Shown: positions 25,648-32,936 of the stretch, piece after piece | Layout of the letters: every line of letters starts with the position of its first letter | How positions within the stretch are numbered: position 1 is the stretch's first letter | From: Cytophagales bacterium | Lineage (GTDB): Bacteria; Bacteroidota; Bacteroidia; Cytophagales; Spirosomataceae | Length of the DNA: 64,000 nucleotides | Direction: 5' to 3' | Assembly: GCA_024742395.1 (NCBI GenBank) | Contig: JANSYO010000003.1 | Span: forward strand, 87,707-151,706 | The notes under the pieces: model-generated | Told to the model about the DNA's origin: nothing | Database searches by the model: none | Seen by the model: only the letters and a program-made list of their open reading frames with translations | Program-made: the position numbers and the translations under genes

Positions 25648-26801
25648 AACTAGCCTTTCAAATAGCCTATAAGAATCTGATGGGGGCAGGTTTGAGAACC
25701 TGGCTAAACGTGGCCGTCCTGTCTTTCGCCTTTGTGATGATTATTTTTTTCAATGGCCTGATGGACGGCTGGAATCAGGAAGCCTCCAGAGATAGCATAG
25801 CCTGGGAGTATGGTCAGGGCCAATTACTTCATGAAAATTATGATCCTTACGACCCGTTCTCACTGGAAGAAGGTCATGGTGTTTTGCCCTCGGCAATTGC
25901 GAATGAATTTGAATCTATTCTTATTCAACAAGGCTCAATTTATCCGGATGGCCGAATGCTTTCGGTGCAATTAAAAGGGATCAATCTGGATCAAAATACC
26001 TTGAAAATACCTACTCCAATCTTGAAAAACAGTGAGGCGGATATCCCTGTGCTGATTGGCAAAAGAATGGCCGAAACCACTAAACTGAAAGAAGGCGACG
26101 AAGTACTTCTAAGATGGAGAGATATTAACGGCACTTTTGATGCAGCAAATCTCACGATCGCTGGCGTTTTTGATTCAAACGTAGGCACCATTGACAATGG
26201 CCAGCTCTGGATGCCTTTGAAAAAATTGCAATCCATGACAGGTTTAGATAATCAAGTTACTTTGGGCATCGCTAAGAAGGAATCCAATTATGCAGCCATT
26301 GGCGGTTGGAAATTCCAATCAAAAGAAACCTTGTTGAAAAACCTTTCTGACATCATTGCCACAAAGAAAATCAGTTCTTCTATTTTCTATCTTATGCTTT
26401 TGGCCATTTCGCTGCTCGCCCTATTTGATACGCAGGTCTTATCTATTTTCAGAAGACAGAAGGAAATTGGCACCTTCATCGCTCTGGGTATGACCCGCCA
26501 GCAGGTAGTAGGTCTGTTCACTGTAGAAGGAAGCATGTACAGTTTGTTCGCTATAGTTTTAGGTGCGGCTTATGGCACTCCTATGCTTTGGCTACTGGCC
26601 AAAACGGGGATTCCTATTCCGGCTGCCTCACAAGATGCCGGAGTGGCCATCAGTGATACCATGTATCCTGTTTATGGTTTCGGACTAATAGCTATTACCA
26701 TTTTACTAATCATCATTGCTGCCACTATAGTGAGTTTTTTGCCAGCCACAAAAATTGCAAAGCTTAATCCGGTGAACGCTTTAAAAGGAAAAATTCAATG
26801 A
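25644..26801 (+). CDS. ABC transporter permease, FtsX-like (first)
   Basis: 385 residues. One N-terminal membrane helix (LRTWLNVAVLSFAFVMIIFF), then a periplasmic MacB_PCD-like domain of about 210 residues with the conserved VLIGKRMAETTKLKEGDEVL block, then three C-terminal helices (FYLMLLAISLLALFDT; TVEGSMYSLFAIVLGAAYGT; YGFGLIAITILLIIIAATIV). The RRQKEIGTFIALGMTRQQVV coupling segment is diagnostic for LolC/E and MacB-like permeases. The start overlaps the ATPase stop (ATGA). It pairs with the next permease as a heterodimer in the inner membrane. Confidence 0.92.
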   Translation: MKLAFQIAYKNLMGAGLRTWLNVAVLSFAFVMIIFFNGLMDGWNQEASRDSIAWEYGQGQLLHENYDPYDPFSLEEGHGVLPSAIANEFESILIQQGSIYPDGRMLSVQLKGINLDQNTLKIPTPILKNSEADIPVLIGKRMAETTKLKEGDEVLLRWRDINGTFDAANLTIAGVFDSNVGTIDNGQLWMPLKKLQSMTGLDNQVTLGIAKKESNYAAIGGWKFQSKETLLKNLSDIIATKKISSSIFYLMLLAISLLALFDTQVLSIFRRQKEIGTFIALGMTRQQVVGLFTVEGSMYSLFAIVLGAAYGTPMLWLLAKTGIPIPAASQDAGVAISDTMYPVYGFGLIAITILLIIIAATIVSFLPATKIAKLNPVNALKGKIQ

Positions 26802-28072
26802 TAAAGTTTTTGTTTAAAGGCATACTAAGGGACAGAAGCAGAAGCACTCTTCCCATTATTATCATCTCTCTGGGGGTATTTCTTACTATTCTTCTGAGTG
26901 GTTACATCAGAGGCATGCTGGGAGACATGGTGGTACAAAATGCCAACATGGACACCGGTCATGTCAAAATTATGACAAGGGCTTACGCCGAAAATAAAGA
27001 ACAACTCCCCAATGACTTAGGCCTTCTAGAAGTAGAAGAATTAAAGCAAAACTTAGCCTTAGAATACCCAAATTTAGACTTTACGCCGAGAATTAAATTT
27101 GGTGGACTTATGGACGCTCCTGATGAAAACGGCGAAACCAAAGGCCAGGGACCTGTTGCCGGTATTGCTCTAGATCTGTTTCATCAGGAAAGTGGCGAAG
27201 CGGAAAGAATGAATCTCAAAAATTCTTTAATAAGCGGCAGCATTCCTGACCAAGCCAGGGAGGTTCTCCTTGGTCATGAGTTCACCGAAAAGCTCGGTTT
27301 AAGCCTTGGGGATGAAATTACTTTTGTGGGCTCTACGATTAACGGTAGTATGACCTTTCAAAATTTCGTAATATCAGGTACTATCAAGTTTGGCTCACCG
27401 GTTATGGATAGAGGGGCTATGCTGATTGATATTTCTGACGCACAGCAAATGCTCGACATGCCCAATGGAGCCGGAGAACTCCTTGGTTTTCTGAAATCCA
27501 ATAGCTATTTCGATGAGGAAGCAACGGAAATTGCCAATGATTTCAATACAAAGTACAGCTCTTCTGAGGACGAATTCTCTTCTGTTATGTACACTTTAAA
27601 ACAACAGAATAACCTGGCAAGCCTGCTCGATATAATGGATTCATTCTCCGCAATATTTATTTTTATTTTCATATTGGCTATGTCCATTGTTTTATGGAAC
27701 ACAGGACTTTTAGGAGGTTTACGCCGATACAATGAATTTGGAATCAGATTGGCCCTTGGGGAGTCAAAAGGAGCTATTTACAGAACACTCATATATGAAG
27801 CCATTTTAATTGGGGCCATTGGCTCCACGGTGGGCACGGCTCTGGGCATAGCCGCTACGTATTATTGGCAGATAACCGGATTAGATATCAGTAGTATGAC
27901 AAAAAATGCAGGTATACTCATGCCAAGCATTATCAGAGCTAAAGTGACTCCAGACCTCTTTTACATTGGTTTTATTCCCGGACTCTTAGCCATGCTATTT
28001 GGCAATATGCTCTCGGGTATTGGCATTTACAAAAGAGAAACGGCCACATTATTTAAAGAATTAGAAGTTTAA
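26798..28072 (+). CDS. ABC transporter permease, FtsX-like (second)
   Basis: 424 residues with the same layout as the first permease: an N-terminal helix (TLPIIIISLGVFLTILLSGY), a large periplasmic domain (with EVLLGHEFTEKLGLSLGDEI) and three C-terminal helices. The coupling segment RYNEFGIRLALGESKGAIYR is the LolC/E-type motif. It overlaps the first permease by 4 bases. The heterodimer, together with the following LolA-like protein, resembles a dedicated lipoprotein- or lipid-releasing system rather than a MacB drug pump, because no membrane-fusion protein gene is present. Confidence 0.92.
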   Translation: MIKFLFKGILRDRSRSTLPIIIISLGVFLTILLSGYIRGMLGDMVVQNANMDTGHVKIMTRAYAENKEQLPNDLGLLEVEELKQNLALEYPNLDFTPRIKFGGLMDAPDENGETKGQGPVAGIALDLFHQESGEAERMNLKNSLISGSIPDQAREVLLGHEFTEKLGLSLGDEITFVGSTINGSMTFQNFVISGTIKFGSPVMDRGAMLIDISDAQQMLDMPNGAGELLGFLKSNSYFDEEATEIANDFNTKYSSSEDEFSSVMYTLKQQNNLASLLDIMDSFSAIFIFIFILAMSIVLWNTGLLGGLRRYNEFGIRLALGESKGAIYRTLIYEAILIGAIGSTVGTALGIAATYYWQITGLDISSMTKNAGILMPSIIRAKVTPDLFYIGFIPGLLAMLFGNMLSGIGIYKRETATLFKELEV

Positions 28073-28106
28073 AATCATCGCCCTTGGCGATTTAACCAAT
28101 ATCATT

Positions 28107-28838
28107 ATGAAAACGTTTTTTGCATTAATTATTAGTTTGTTTTGGGTGGCTCCTGCTCCACCAGATGCAGCGGCAATTTTAAAAAAGGTAGACCAGAACA
28201 TGTCTGCTGATTCTCAAATAGTGGAGTCAACCATGGTAATTCATGGAAGAAGAGGCAGCAGAGAAGTTACCTCAAGAGGCTATTCTGAAGGGAAATTCAA
28301 GTCATTTACGGAGTATCTGGCCCCAGAAAGAGAGAAAGGGACAAAAATGCTAAAACTGGAAGACAAGCTTTGGATTTACTCCCCCTCGTCTGATCGAACT
28401 ATTCAACTTTCGGGTCATATGCTTCGGCAGTCTGTCATGGGCTCAGACCTCTCTTATGAAGACATGATGGAAGACAGAAAACTGCTCGACATGTATACCG
28501 CAATGGTTATTGGTGAAGAAACCTTATCAGGTAGAAAAACATGGGTTCTAGAACTTAACGCCAAAGTAGAAGACGTAGCTTATGTAAAAAGAAAAACTTG
28601 GATAGATCAGGAAAGGTATGTACCATTAAAAGAAGAGTTATTCGCCAAAAGCGGCCAATTATTAAAAAAGACTGTAATGAGTAATGTCTCAAAAATTGGA
28701 GGCAGATGGTACCCAAAAAGTATCAATTACAAAGACATGTTAAAAAATGGCAAGGGCACCGACTTTAATATAAATAACATTCAGTTTAACCCTTCCATTC
28801 CTGCACATATATTCAGTAAGGCTTCCTTAAAGAAGTAA
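28107..28838 (+). CDS. outer membrane lipoprotein-sorting (LolA-like) protein
   Basis: 243 residues with a signal peptide (MKTFFALIISLFWVAPAPPD). The mature part matches the LolA-like family (PF17131): MVIHGRRGSREVTSRGYSEG, then YLAPEREKGTKMLKLEDKLW, then MGSDLSYEDMMEDR and the GRWYPKSINYKDMLKNGKGT block. These proteins have the open half-barrel fold that carries lipids or lipid anchors across the periplasm. It closes the TetR operon, 34 bases after the second permease. With the LolD/LolC/E-like transporter this suggests export of a lipid or lipoprotein to the outer membrane (inference). Confidence 0.88.
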   Translation: MKTFFALIISLFWVAPAPPDAAAILKKVDQNMSADSQIVESTMVIHGRRGSREVTSRGYSEGKFKSFTEYLAPEREKGTKMLKLEDKLWIYSPSSDRTIQLSGHMLRQSVMGSDLSYEDMMEDRKLLDMYTAMVIGEETLSGRKTWVLELNAKVEDVAYVKRKTWIDQERYVPLKEELFAKSGQLLKKTVMSNVSKIGGRWYPKSINYKDMLKNGKGTDFNINNIQFNPSIPAHIFSKASLKK

Positions 28839-28869
28839 TAAATGAAAACATACTGGAAGCTTTAAGTTG

Positions 28870-28884
28870 AGCCCGGTTAGGGCT
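28870..28884. terminator. possible weak terminator between the LolA-like and hydroxylase genes
   Basis: A 5-bp stem (AGCCC with GGGCT, loop GGTTA) followed by ATTT lies between convergent genes. The T tract is short, so this is weak evidence. Confidence 0.35.
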
Positions 28885-28916
28885 ATTTCCATTCTATGAC
28901 TAAGAGTAAGTTAATC

Positions 28917-29981
28917 CTACTCAATTTTTGACTTATCGTATTCCATTTCCATGGCTTCTCGTTTTAATCTGCCATAGGTAAATGGAGCCAGCATGAGGCC
29001 AACAAATGACTTAGGATAGTTTGGCATTTCTTCAATACCTATATCATCACTGGGCTGTTCACCCTTAGGAAGATAGAAGGTTCCGAAAAGAATATCCCAG
29101 AAGATGACATCGCCACCATAATTTGAATGTCCAATCTTATGACTCTTTGAATGATGATACCGATGATTTTTTGGGCTTGAAAAGATATAATCAAAGGGCC
29201 CGAGAATCAAGTCCATATTTGTATGCTGAAACCTGCCGATTGTTCGCCCCAGCAAACCTGTCACAAAAATTACCTCTACCGGAGCCTGAATATAGGCGAA
29301 TGGGATAGCCCACAGAAAACTGGAAACCAAACCCTCTAAAGGGTGAGAGCGTGTGCCATTAAACCAATACAATCTCTCGGACGAATGATGCACAGCATGC
29401 CATCTCCACATGAATTCATTTTCGTGCATCCAGCGGTGATACCAGTACCTGAAAAAATCATTGATTGATAAAAGCAACAAAACCTGAATCACAGGATGCA
29501 AATGGCTTGGCCATATCCCTTGACCAATCTCCGGAGAAATCTCTTGAACCACTAAGGCTATGGTAGCCAGCCTAAGAGGTTTATTCAAGTAGTCTCCCCA
29601 AAGCTTACCACCAAAAAACAAAAACCAATCGGTGGGTAATTCTTTATCGTCCCGCCATTTTTTAGAGAACGGAATAAGTCGCTCTAATGGAGCAAAAATG
29701 AGCCCGAAAACCAAAAACATACCTACAGTACCTGCAAACGTTCTGAACGTATAACCGTTTTCTACCAATTTAAAACCTATCACAAATGTGAGTACCAAAA
29801 AAAGTGGGTAAATGCTTACTTGCAGAATCTTTTTAAACCTTGTGCCTTCAATTTTGCGAGCCAAAGGATCAATCCTGGACAGTATGACCCGAAACGGTAG
29901 TAAAAGATAAAAATGACAGAAACGTTCAATGGGTTCAAACAGCCGAATCAAAAAGACTTCGATTCTTTTCAGAGTTTTCAT
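28917..29981 (-). CDS. fatty-acid hydroxylase / sterol desaturase superfamily protein
   Basis: 354 residues, membrane protein. The di-iron histidine clusters are intact: YWYHRWMHE, HAVHHSS, and a third group HRYHHSKSHKIGHSNYGGD. Several hydrophobic segments precede them (LFLVLTFVIGFKL; MFLVFGLIFAP; VIQVLLLLSINDFF). The superfamily hydroxylates or desaturates sterols, fatty acids, carotenoids or alkylglycerols at the membrane surface using O2. The substrate cannot be read. The gene is alone between convergent LolA-like and metal-related genes, with a possible TAnnTTTG promoter in the 203 bases before it. A second member of the superfamily is at 37823-38638. Confidence 0.9.
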   Translation of the reverse strand: MKTLKRIEVFLIRLFEPIERFCHFYLLLPFRVILSRIDPLARKIEGTRFKKILQVSIYPLFLVLTFVIGFKLVENGYTFRTFAGTVGMFLVFGLIFAPLERLIPFSKKWRDDKELPTDWFLFFGGKLWGDYLNKPLRLATIALVVQEISPEIGQGIWPSHLHPVIQVLLLLSINDFFRYWYHRWMHENEFMWRWHAVHHSSERLYWFNGTRSHPLEGLVSSFLWAIPFAYIQAPVEVIFVTGLLGRTIGRFQHTNMDLILGPFDYIFSSPKNHRYHHSKSHKIGHSNYGGDVIFWDILFGTFYLPKGEQPSDDIGIEEMPNYPKSFVGLMLAPFTYGRLKREAMEMEYDKSKIE

Positions 29982-30012
29982 AACTGGTAAGATTATATTT
30001 CAATAGTTAAAT

Positions 30013-30020
30013 CAAAACTA
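30013..30020 (-). promoter_or_regulatory. candidate -7 box for the hydroxylase gene
   Basis: Minus-strand TAGTTTTG fits TAnnTTTG and lies 32 bases before the hydroxylase ATG. No clear TTG -33 element was found, so the call is tentative. Confidence 0.35.
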
Positions 30021-30184
30021 AGAAAAAGACTATTTCTTACCTTAAACTCATTTGGCATCTAATGGTATTATAATGATTTAGTTGTCGGTTACCCACAACA
30101 GACAATCAACATATTGCTCTGGTGTTTGCTTTTGCAATATGACAGACATTAAATTACCTATCCACTAAAATTTACCAAAGGCTT

Positions 30185-30541
30185 TTATTCATTCTTACAC
30201 TTTTTACAATAAGTCAGGTTATAAACATGCCCTGCAATTATTCCCAAACTTGCTAAATAGCTAACATAATGCAGTAAAGGGTATGCCTCTTCAAAAAGTA
30301 CACAAATACTTAGAAGGGTAAAACTTATCCAAATTATGGAAAGTACTTTAGAATTAATAGCATGCATGCTGGCCTCGAATGCCGCAAAAAGACTTATAAT
30401 TAAAAACACATAGGACAGCTCATGCCACCAATTAAAATTGCTCGCAATAATCAAAAGAAAAGGGGTAAATAAACAGTGCACCACACAAAGTGATGCACTG
30501 ATTATCCCAAGCCAATCAGAAGACTTATTAATTTTTTTCAT
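30185..30541 (-). CDS. MerC-domain membrane protein
   Basis: 118 residues with four predicted membrane helices (LCVVHCLFTPFLLIIASNF; LSYVFLIISLFAAFEASMH; LSIIWISFTLLSICVLF; YLASLGIIAGHVY). The metal-binding pair C18 and C22 in SASLCVVHC is the MerC hallmark, and a second di-cysteine CKKCKNE is at the C-terminus. MerC proteins carry soft metal ions across the inner membrane. Here there is no mercury reductase; the gene follows an AztD-like zinc metallochaperone by 3 bases and lies in an operon with Zur-like operators. Zinc handling is therefore more likely than mercury (inference). Confidence 0.85.
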   Translation of the reverse strand: MKKINKSSDWLGIISASLCVVHCLFTPFLLIIASNFNWWHELSYVFLIISLFAAFEASMHAINSKVLSIIWISFTLLSICVLFEEAYPLLHYVSYLASLGIIAGHVYNLTYCKKCKNE

Positions 30542-30544
30542 TGT

Positions 30545-31762
30545 TTAATGGCTGGCACTGCTCTCATGACCAATTAAAGCCAATCTGTAGGGTGTACTGC
30601 TTACTTTTATAGTCTCCTTTTTTGTTAAATCAGACAGCAAAACCTGAATGAGTTCGCCGCTCTGTGGTTGCGTAAAATAGGCAAACCTTTCGCTTAATTC
30701 CATCTGCGGTTTTTGAGTAGAAGTAGTCTCAGTAGCTTGAATAATATTGCCTTCACGAAGTAAGGATAAGGTATTTAAATCAAACAATTTAAAATCTCCT
30801 GTATGTAACAAAACACCAATTTTAGAGCCGTTTCGACTTACCTTACATTGCATGATTCCTGTATTCTCAAAAATCGGACTGACCGTTCCATTGGTCACGT
30901 CAATGGAATAGACTCCTTTGGCAGCGGTGTAACCGATAAACTTTCCTTTATAAGCCGTTTCAAGAATGGAGCCGAACCAGGCACTACCAAAACCAGACGG
31001 ATGATCAATGAGCTTCTGTTCACCATTATTTTCTACTACAAGAATACCGCTGGCAGAACCAAAAACCGCATAAGTACCGTCAGTAGCATTCCCATGAATT
31101 CCCTGTGTGGCAATAGAAGAAGTATGTAATGTCTTACCGGTTCTATCAATAATTTTGACTCTCTCAGGAAGTACACCAGCAATGCTGTTGTCTTTCTCAG
31201 TTACCGCATAGGTACCGTTAGAAAATGTAGCCATGGCTCCATGATGTTTTAAAAGTCCGGCATCAATCGTGGCCATTTTGGCACCAACTGTATGAATGTC
31301 AGACTCGTACCCTACTGAAAGAGTACCATCACCGTCATTAAAGGTCAATACTTCACCTACTTTACTTTTAAAATGGGTAGGAAGCAAAGACTCACCCAGC
31401 AATGATCCAAACTTGGGTGTTCCTTTCACATCTATATGATCTCCATGAGACTCAAAACCTGTATCAAAGAATTCTGTCAGATTGTTTTCTCTGTGAATAA
31501 TACCCGCATACCTGCCAGACTCAGTTGTATAAAGAGCCGATTTAGGAAACCTTGCTTCAAAAGAGGTAACTTCTCCGCTAAAAGGAGCCACCAGAGAAAG
31601 AGAAGAACTTGTTTCATCTGAAATTAATACTCTCAGGTATCTGTATTCCACTGATGCGTCATCAGGCTCCGGGTCGTGATCGTGGTCATGGTCATCACAA
31701 GAAAAAATGCTTAAAGTAAGTAATAGAAAAAGTACGTATTTAAAAGAGTATAATTTGTTCAT
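30545..31762 (-). CDS. AztD-like metallochaperone lipoprotein (beta-propeller)
   Basis: 405 residues. A lipobox (SIFSC, C22) is followed directly by a metal-binding run DDHDHDHDPEPDD. The rest is a beta-propeller-like chain with conserved HGDHIDVKG, LLKHHGAMATFSNGTYAVTE and QGIHGNATDGTYAVFG segments. The His-Asp-rich N-terminus plus paired His-Gly motifs in a propeller resembles AztD, the periplasmic zinc chaperone that passes Zn2+ to an ABC-importer binding protein. The family match is from memory and moderate. It lies between a Cys-rich membrane protein and a MerC-like protein and downstream of two 7-1-7 palindromes, which fits zinc-starvation control. No AztABC importer is in the window. 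Confidence 0.65.
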   Translation of the reverse strand: MNKLYSFKYVLFLLLTLSIFSCDDHDHDHDPEPDDASVEYRYLRVLISDETSSSLSLVAPFSGEVTSFEARFPKSALYTTESGRYAGIIHRENNLTEFFDTGFESHGDHIDVKGTPKFGSLLGESLLPTHFKSKVGEVLTFNDGDGTLSVGYESDIHTVGAKMATIDAGLLKHHGAMATFSNGTYAVTEKDNSIAGVLPERVKIIDRTGKTLHTSSIATQGIHGNATDGTYAVFGSASGILVVENNGEQKLIDHPSGFGSAWFGSILETAYKGKFIGYTAAKGVYSIDVTNGTVSPIFENTGIMQCKVSRNGSKIGVLLHTGDFKLFDLNTLSLLREGNIIQATETTSTQKPQMELSERFAYFTQPQSGELIQVLLSDLTKKETIKVSSTPYRLALIGHESSASH

Positions 31763-31848
31763 TATTTGTCAGATTTGGTCAATATGATAGACTCCCAGCT
31801 GATTTCCAGTGGGCAATTATTAAGTTTAAAGATCTCTTATTCAATAAA

Positions 31849-32202
31849 TTAAATAACAGGTGGACCTCTGACAAAAAACCCGGAGACCGTATTTAAAACT
31901 AAAGAGTAATACGCCTCTGGAAGTGGGTAAATATGAACAAGCTTTACAAAATTGAAGACTTGCTGAAAGCTAATGCTTTCAAACTTCTGTTGAAGATGGC
32001 AAAGGTCACATGACTCATAGTTTTCCTGAAAATGAGAAAGATGTCCACAGTCTACAGCATTAGCACAAATTAGCTCTGACTTGGTAGCTGCCCCTGATTC
32101 ATTATTGCCGGACTCATGCTTATGAAGCCATACAGCAGCAATTCCCATTGCATAAAGCAACAGAAGCAATAAGGGCCGAAACTGAACTTTTCCAAGAGGC
32201 AT
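31849..32202 (-). CDS. small Cys/His-rich membrane protein of the zinc operon
   Basis: 117 residues. One N-terminal hydrophobic segment (FRPLLLLLLYAMGIAAVWLH) is followed by a Cys/His-rich stretch: HKHESG, CANAVDCGHLSH, and ESCDLCHLQQKF with a CxxCH motif that could bind haem or, more likely here, metal. The C-terminus ends RGPPVI, a tail seen in small Bacteroidota proteins linked to metal uptake genes (recalled, not checked). It is the first gene of the three-gene operon, and its ATG is 10 bases from a palindromic operator. I do not recognise a named family; a zinc- or redox-binding accessory protein is the cautious reading. Confidence 0.7.
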   Translation of the reverse strand: MPLGKVQFRPLLLLLLYAMGIAAVWLHKHESGNNESGAATKSELICANAVDCGHLSHFQENYESCDLCHLQQKFESISFQQVFNFVKLVHIYPLPEAYYSLVLNTVSGFFVRGPPVI

Positions 32203-32211
32203 ACAAACAAA

Positions 32212-32226
32212 TGCAACAGTGTTGCA
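32212..32226. promoter_or_regulatory. Fur/Zur-type 7-1-7 operator, proximal copy
   Basis: TGCAACAGTGTTGCA is a perfect 7-1-7 inverted repeat, the geometry used by Fur-family regulators. It overlaps the candidate -7 box (32225-32232) and lies 10 bases before the ATG of the Cys-rich protein. An identical copy lies 40 bp away. Downstream genes look zinc-related, so Zur is the best guess. Confidence 0.7.
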
Positions 32227-32232
32227 AATATA
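32225..32232 (-). promoter_or_regulatory. -7 promoter box of the Cys-rich/AztD/MerC operon
   Basis: Minus-strand TATATTTG fits TAnnTTTG exactly. A TTG (32254-32256 on the + strand as CAA) lies 21 bases upstream at the -33 position, inside the distal operator. The start of transcription would fall within the proximal operator, so a repressor bound at either site would block RNA polymerase. Confidence 0.7.
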
Positions 32233-32251
32233 AGTTTACCATTTCAGTAAA

Positions 32252-32266
32252 TGCAACAGTGTTGCA
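32252..32266. promoter_or_regulatory. Fur/Zur-type 7-1-7 operator, distal copy
   Basis: This copy is identical to the proximal one (TGCAACAGTGTTGCA), 40 bp centre to centre, close to four helical turns, so two dimers could bind on one face. It covers the candidate -33 TTG of the operon promoter. Confidence 0.7.
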
Positions 32267-32342
32267 AAAAGAATTTGAAATACTTTTCAAATTCTTCAAG
32301 GGTATTATTTCATCGCCACATAGTAGAATAAGAAATGATTAA

Positions 32343-32600
32343 CCATACATCTATTCCGACAGACTTTGTCCAAATTTTACTAAGAGCTAAAACTGTTTTC
32401 CACTTTCTTCTATTATTAATCGCGAATGGAAAAGCTCTATCATCGTGTCTTTAGAAAACGTCTTCCGACGACACATTAGATTTAGAATCAGTATCTTGGA
32501 ATTGAATCTCAACCTGGGTAAAGAATTTACACCTAAGCTTAGGTGAATTAAGTTTGACAGTTTCAACTTTCTCTAATGCATTGAAGTGATCAATACCTTA
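32343..32600. other. noncoding stretch with a 16-bp palindrome
   Basis: About 260 bases without a supported gene. It contains a perfect loop-less palindrome CACCTAAGCTTAGGTG at 32530-32545, a possible protein-binding site or chance. Nothing else stands out before the repeat region that starts near 32601. Confidence 0.4.
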
Positions 32601-32687
32601 GCCGTCCGCCTGGAACTAAAACCTGCAAACTCCTGAGCCGAATGCTTTCCCCAAAATAAAAAAGGCCCATCTTTCGATGAGTCCTTT
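32601..32687 (-). repeat. degenerate tRNA-like/terminator repeat, copy 1
   Basis: Read on the minus strand it contains AGTTTGCAGG plus a damaged T-loop-like segment, joined to AGGCGGACGGC, as in copy 2. At 32661-32687 it has an imperfect version of the GGCCCATC hairpin with a minus-strand T run. It looks like the more decayed member of a tandem pair. Confidence 0.5.
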
Positions 32688-32750
32688 TGACCTCGACTGG
32701 CCGTCCGCCTTGGATTCAAACCTGCAAACTTATAAGCCTATTGCCTGACC
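32688..32750 (-). repeat. tRNA-like fragment repeat, copy 2
   Basis: On the minus strand it has GTTTGCAGGTTTGAATCC, which is a tRNA T-stem and T-loop. An AGGCGGACGG insertion-like segment and then GTCGAGGTCA, resembling a tRNA acceptor 3' half, follow. The T-stem 3' strand is missing (CCAAG instead of CCTGC). It reads as a recombined tRNA end rather than a functional tRNA. Confidence 0.5.
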
Positions 32751-32756
32751 AAAAAA

Positions 32757-32780
32757 AAGGCCCATCTTTCGATGGGCCTT
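32757..32780 (-). terminator. Rho-independent terminator after the tRNA remnant
   Basis: A perfect 10-bp stem (AAGGCCCATC with GATGGGCCTT, loop TTTC) is followed on the minus strand by a run of T. It sits directly after the 3' end of the tRNA-like fragment at 32783-32808, as expected for a tRNA gene terminator. Confidence 0.75.
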
Positions 32781-32782
32781 AG

Positions 32783-32808
32783 TGACCTCCGCAGGATTCA
32801 AACCTATT
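32783..32808 (-). repeat. tRNA 3'-end remnant (probable attachment site)
   Basis: The minus strand reads AATAGGTTTGAATCC then TGCGGAGGTCA: a T-loop, the T-stem 3' strand and a 7-base acceptor strand, then a terminator. The 5' T-stem (ATAGG) no longer pairs with CCTGC, and upstream DNA is not tRNA-like. Joining the 5' half of copy 2 (GCAGGTTTGAATCC) to this 3' half restores a perfect T-arm, so GGTTTGAATCC is a candidate recombination core. The integrase gene starts 128 bases away. Confidence 0.6.
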
Positions 32809-32936
32809 TTACCAGAAACTACCAAAATACCGCTTATTTGACATTTAAAGGATATTTTATTACTCATAAATACGTTAAAATATACTATTTTCCCTAGTTT
32901 TACTGTTACACTTACTGTTACACTTAAATTTTTGAT

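Noticed and set aside
32148..32342. 64-codon + strand frame across the operator region
   Set aside because: It runs antisense over the promoter and operators and the start of the Cys-rich gene, with no family features.
32688..32808. A functional tRNA gene on the minus strand
   Set aside because: Only T-arm and acceptor-like parts are present and neither copy has a complete paired cloverleaf.
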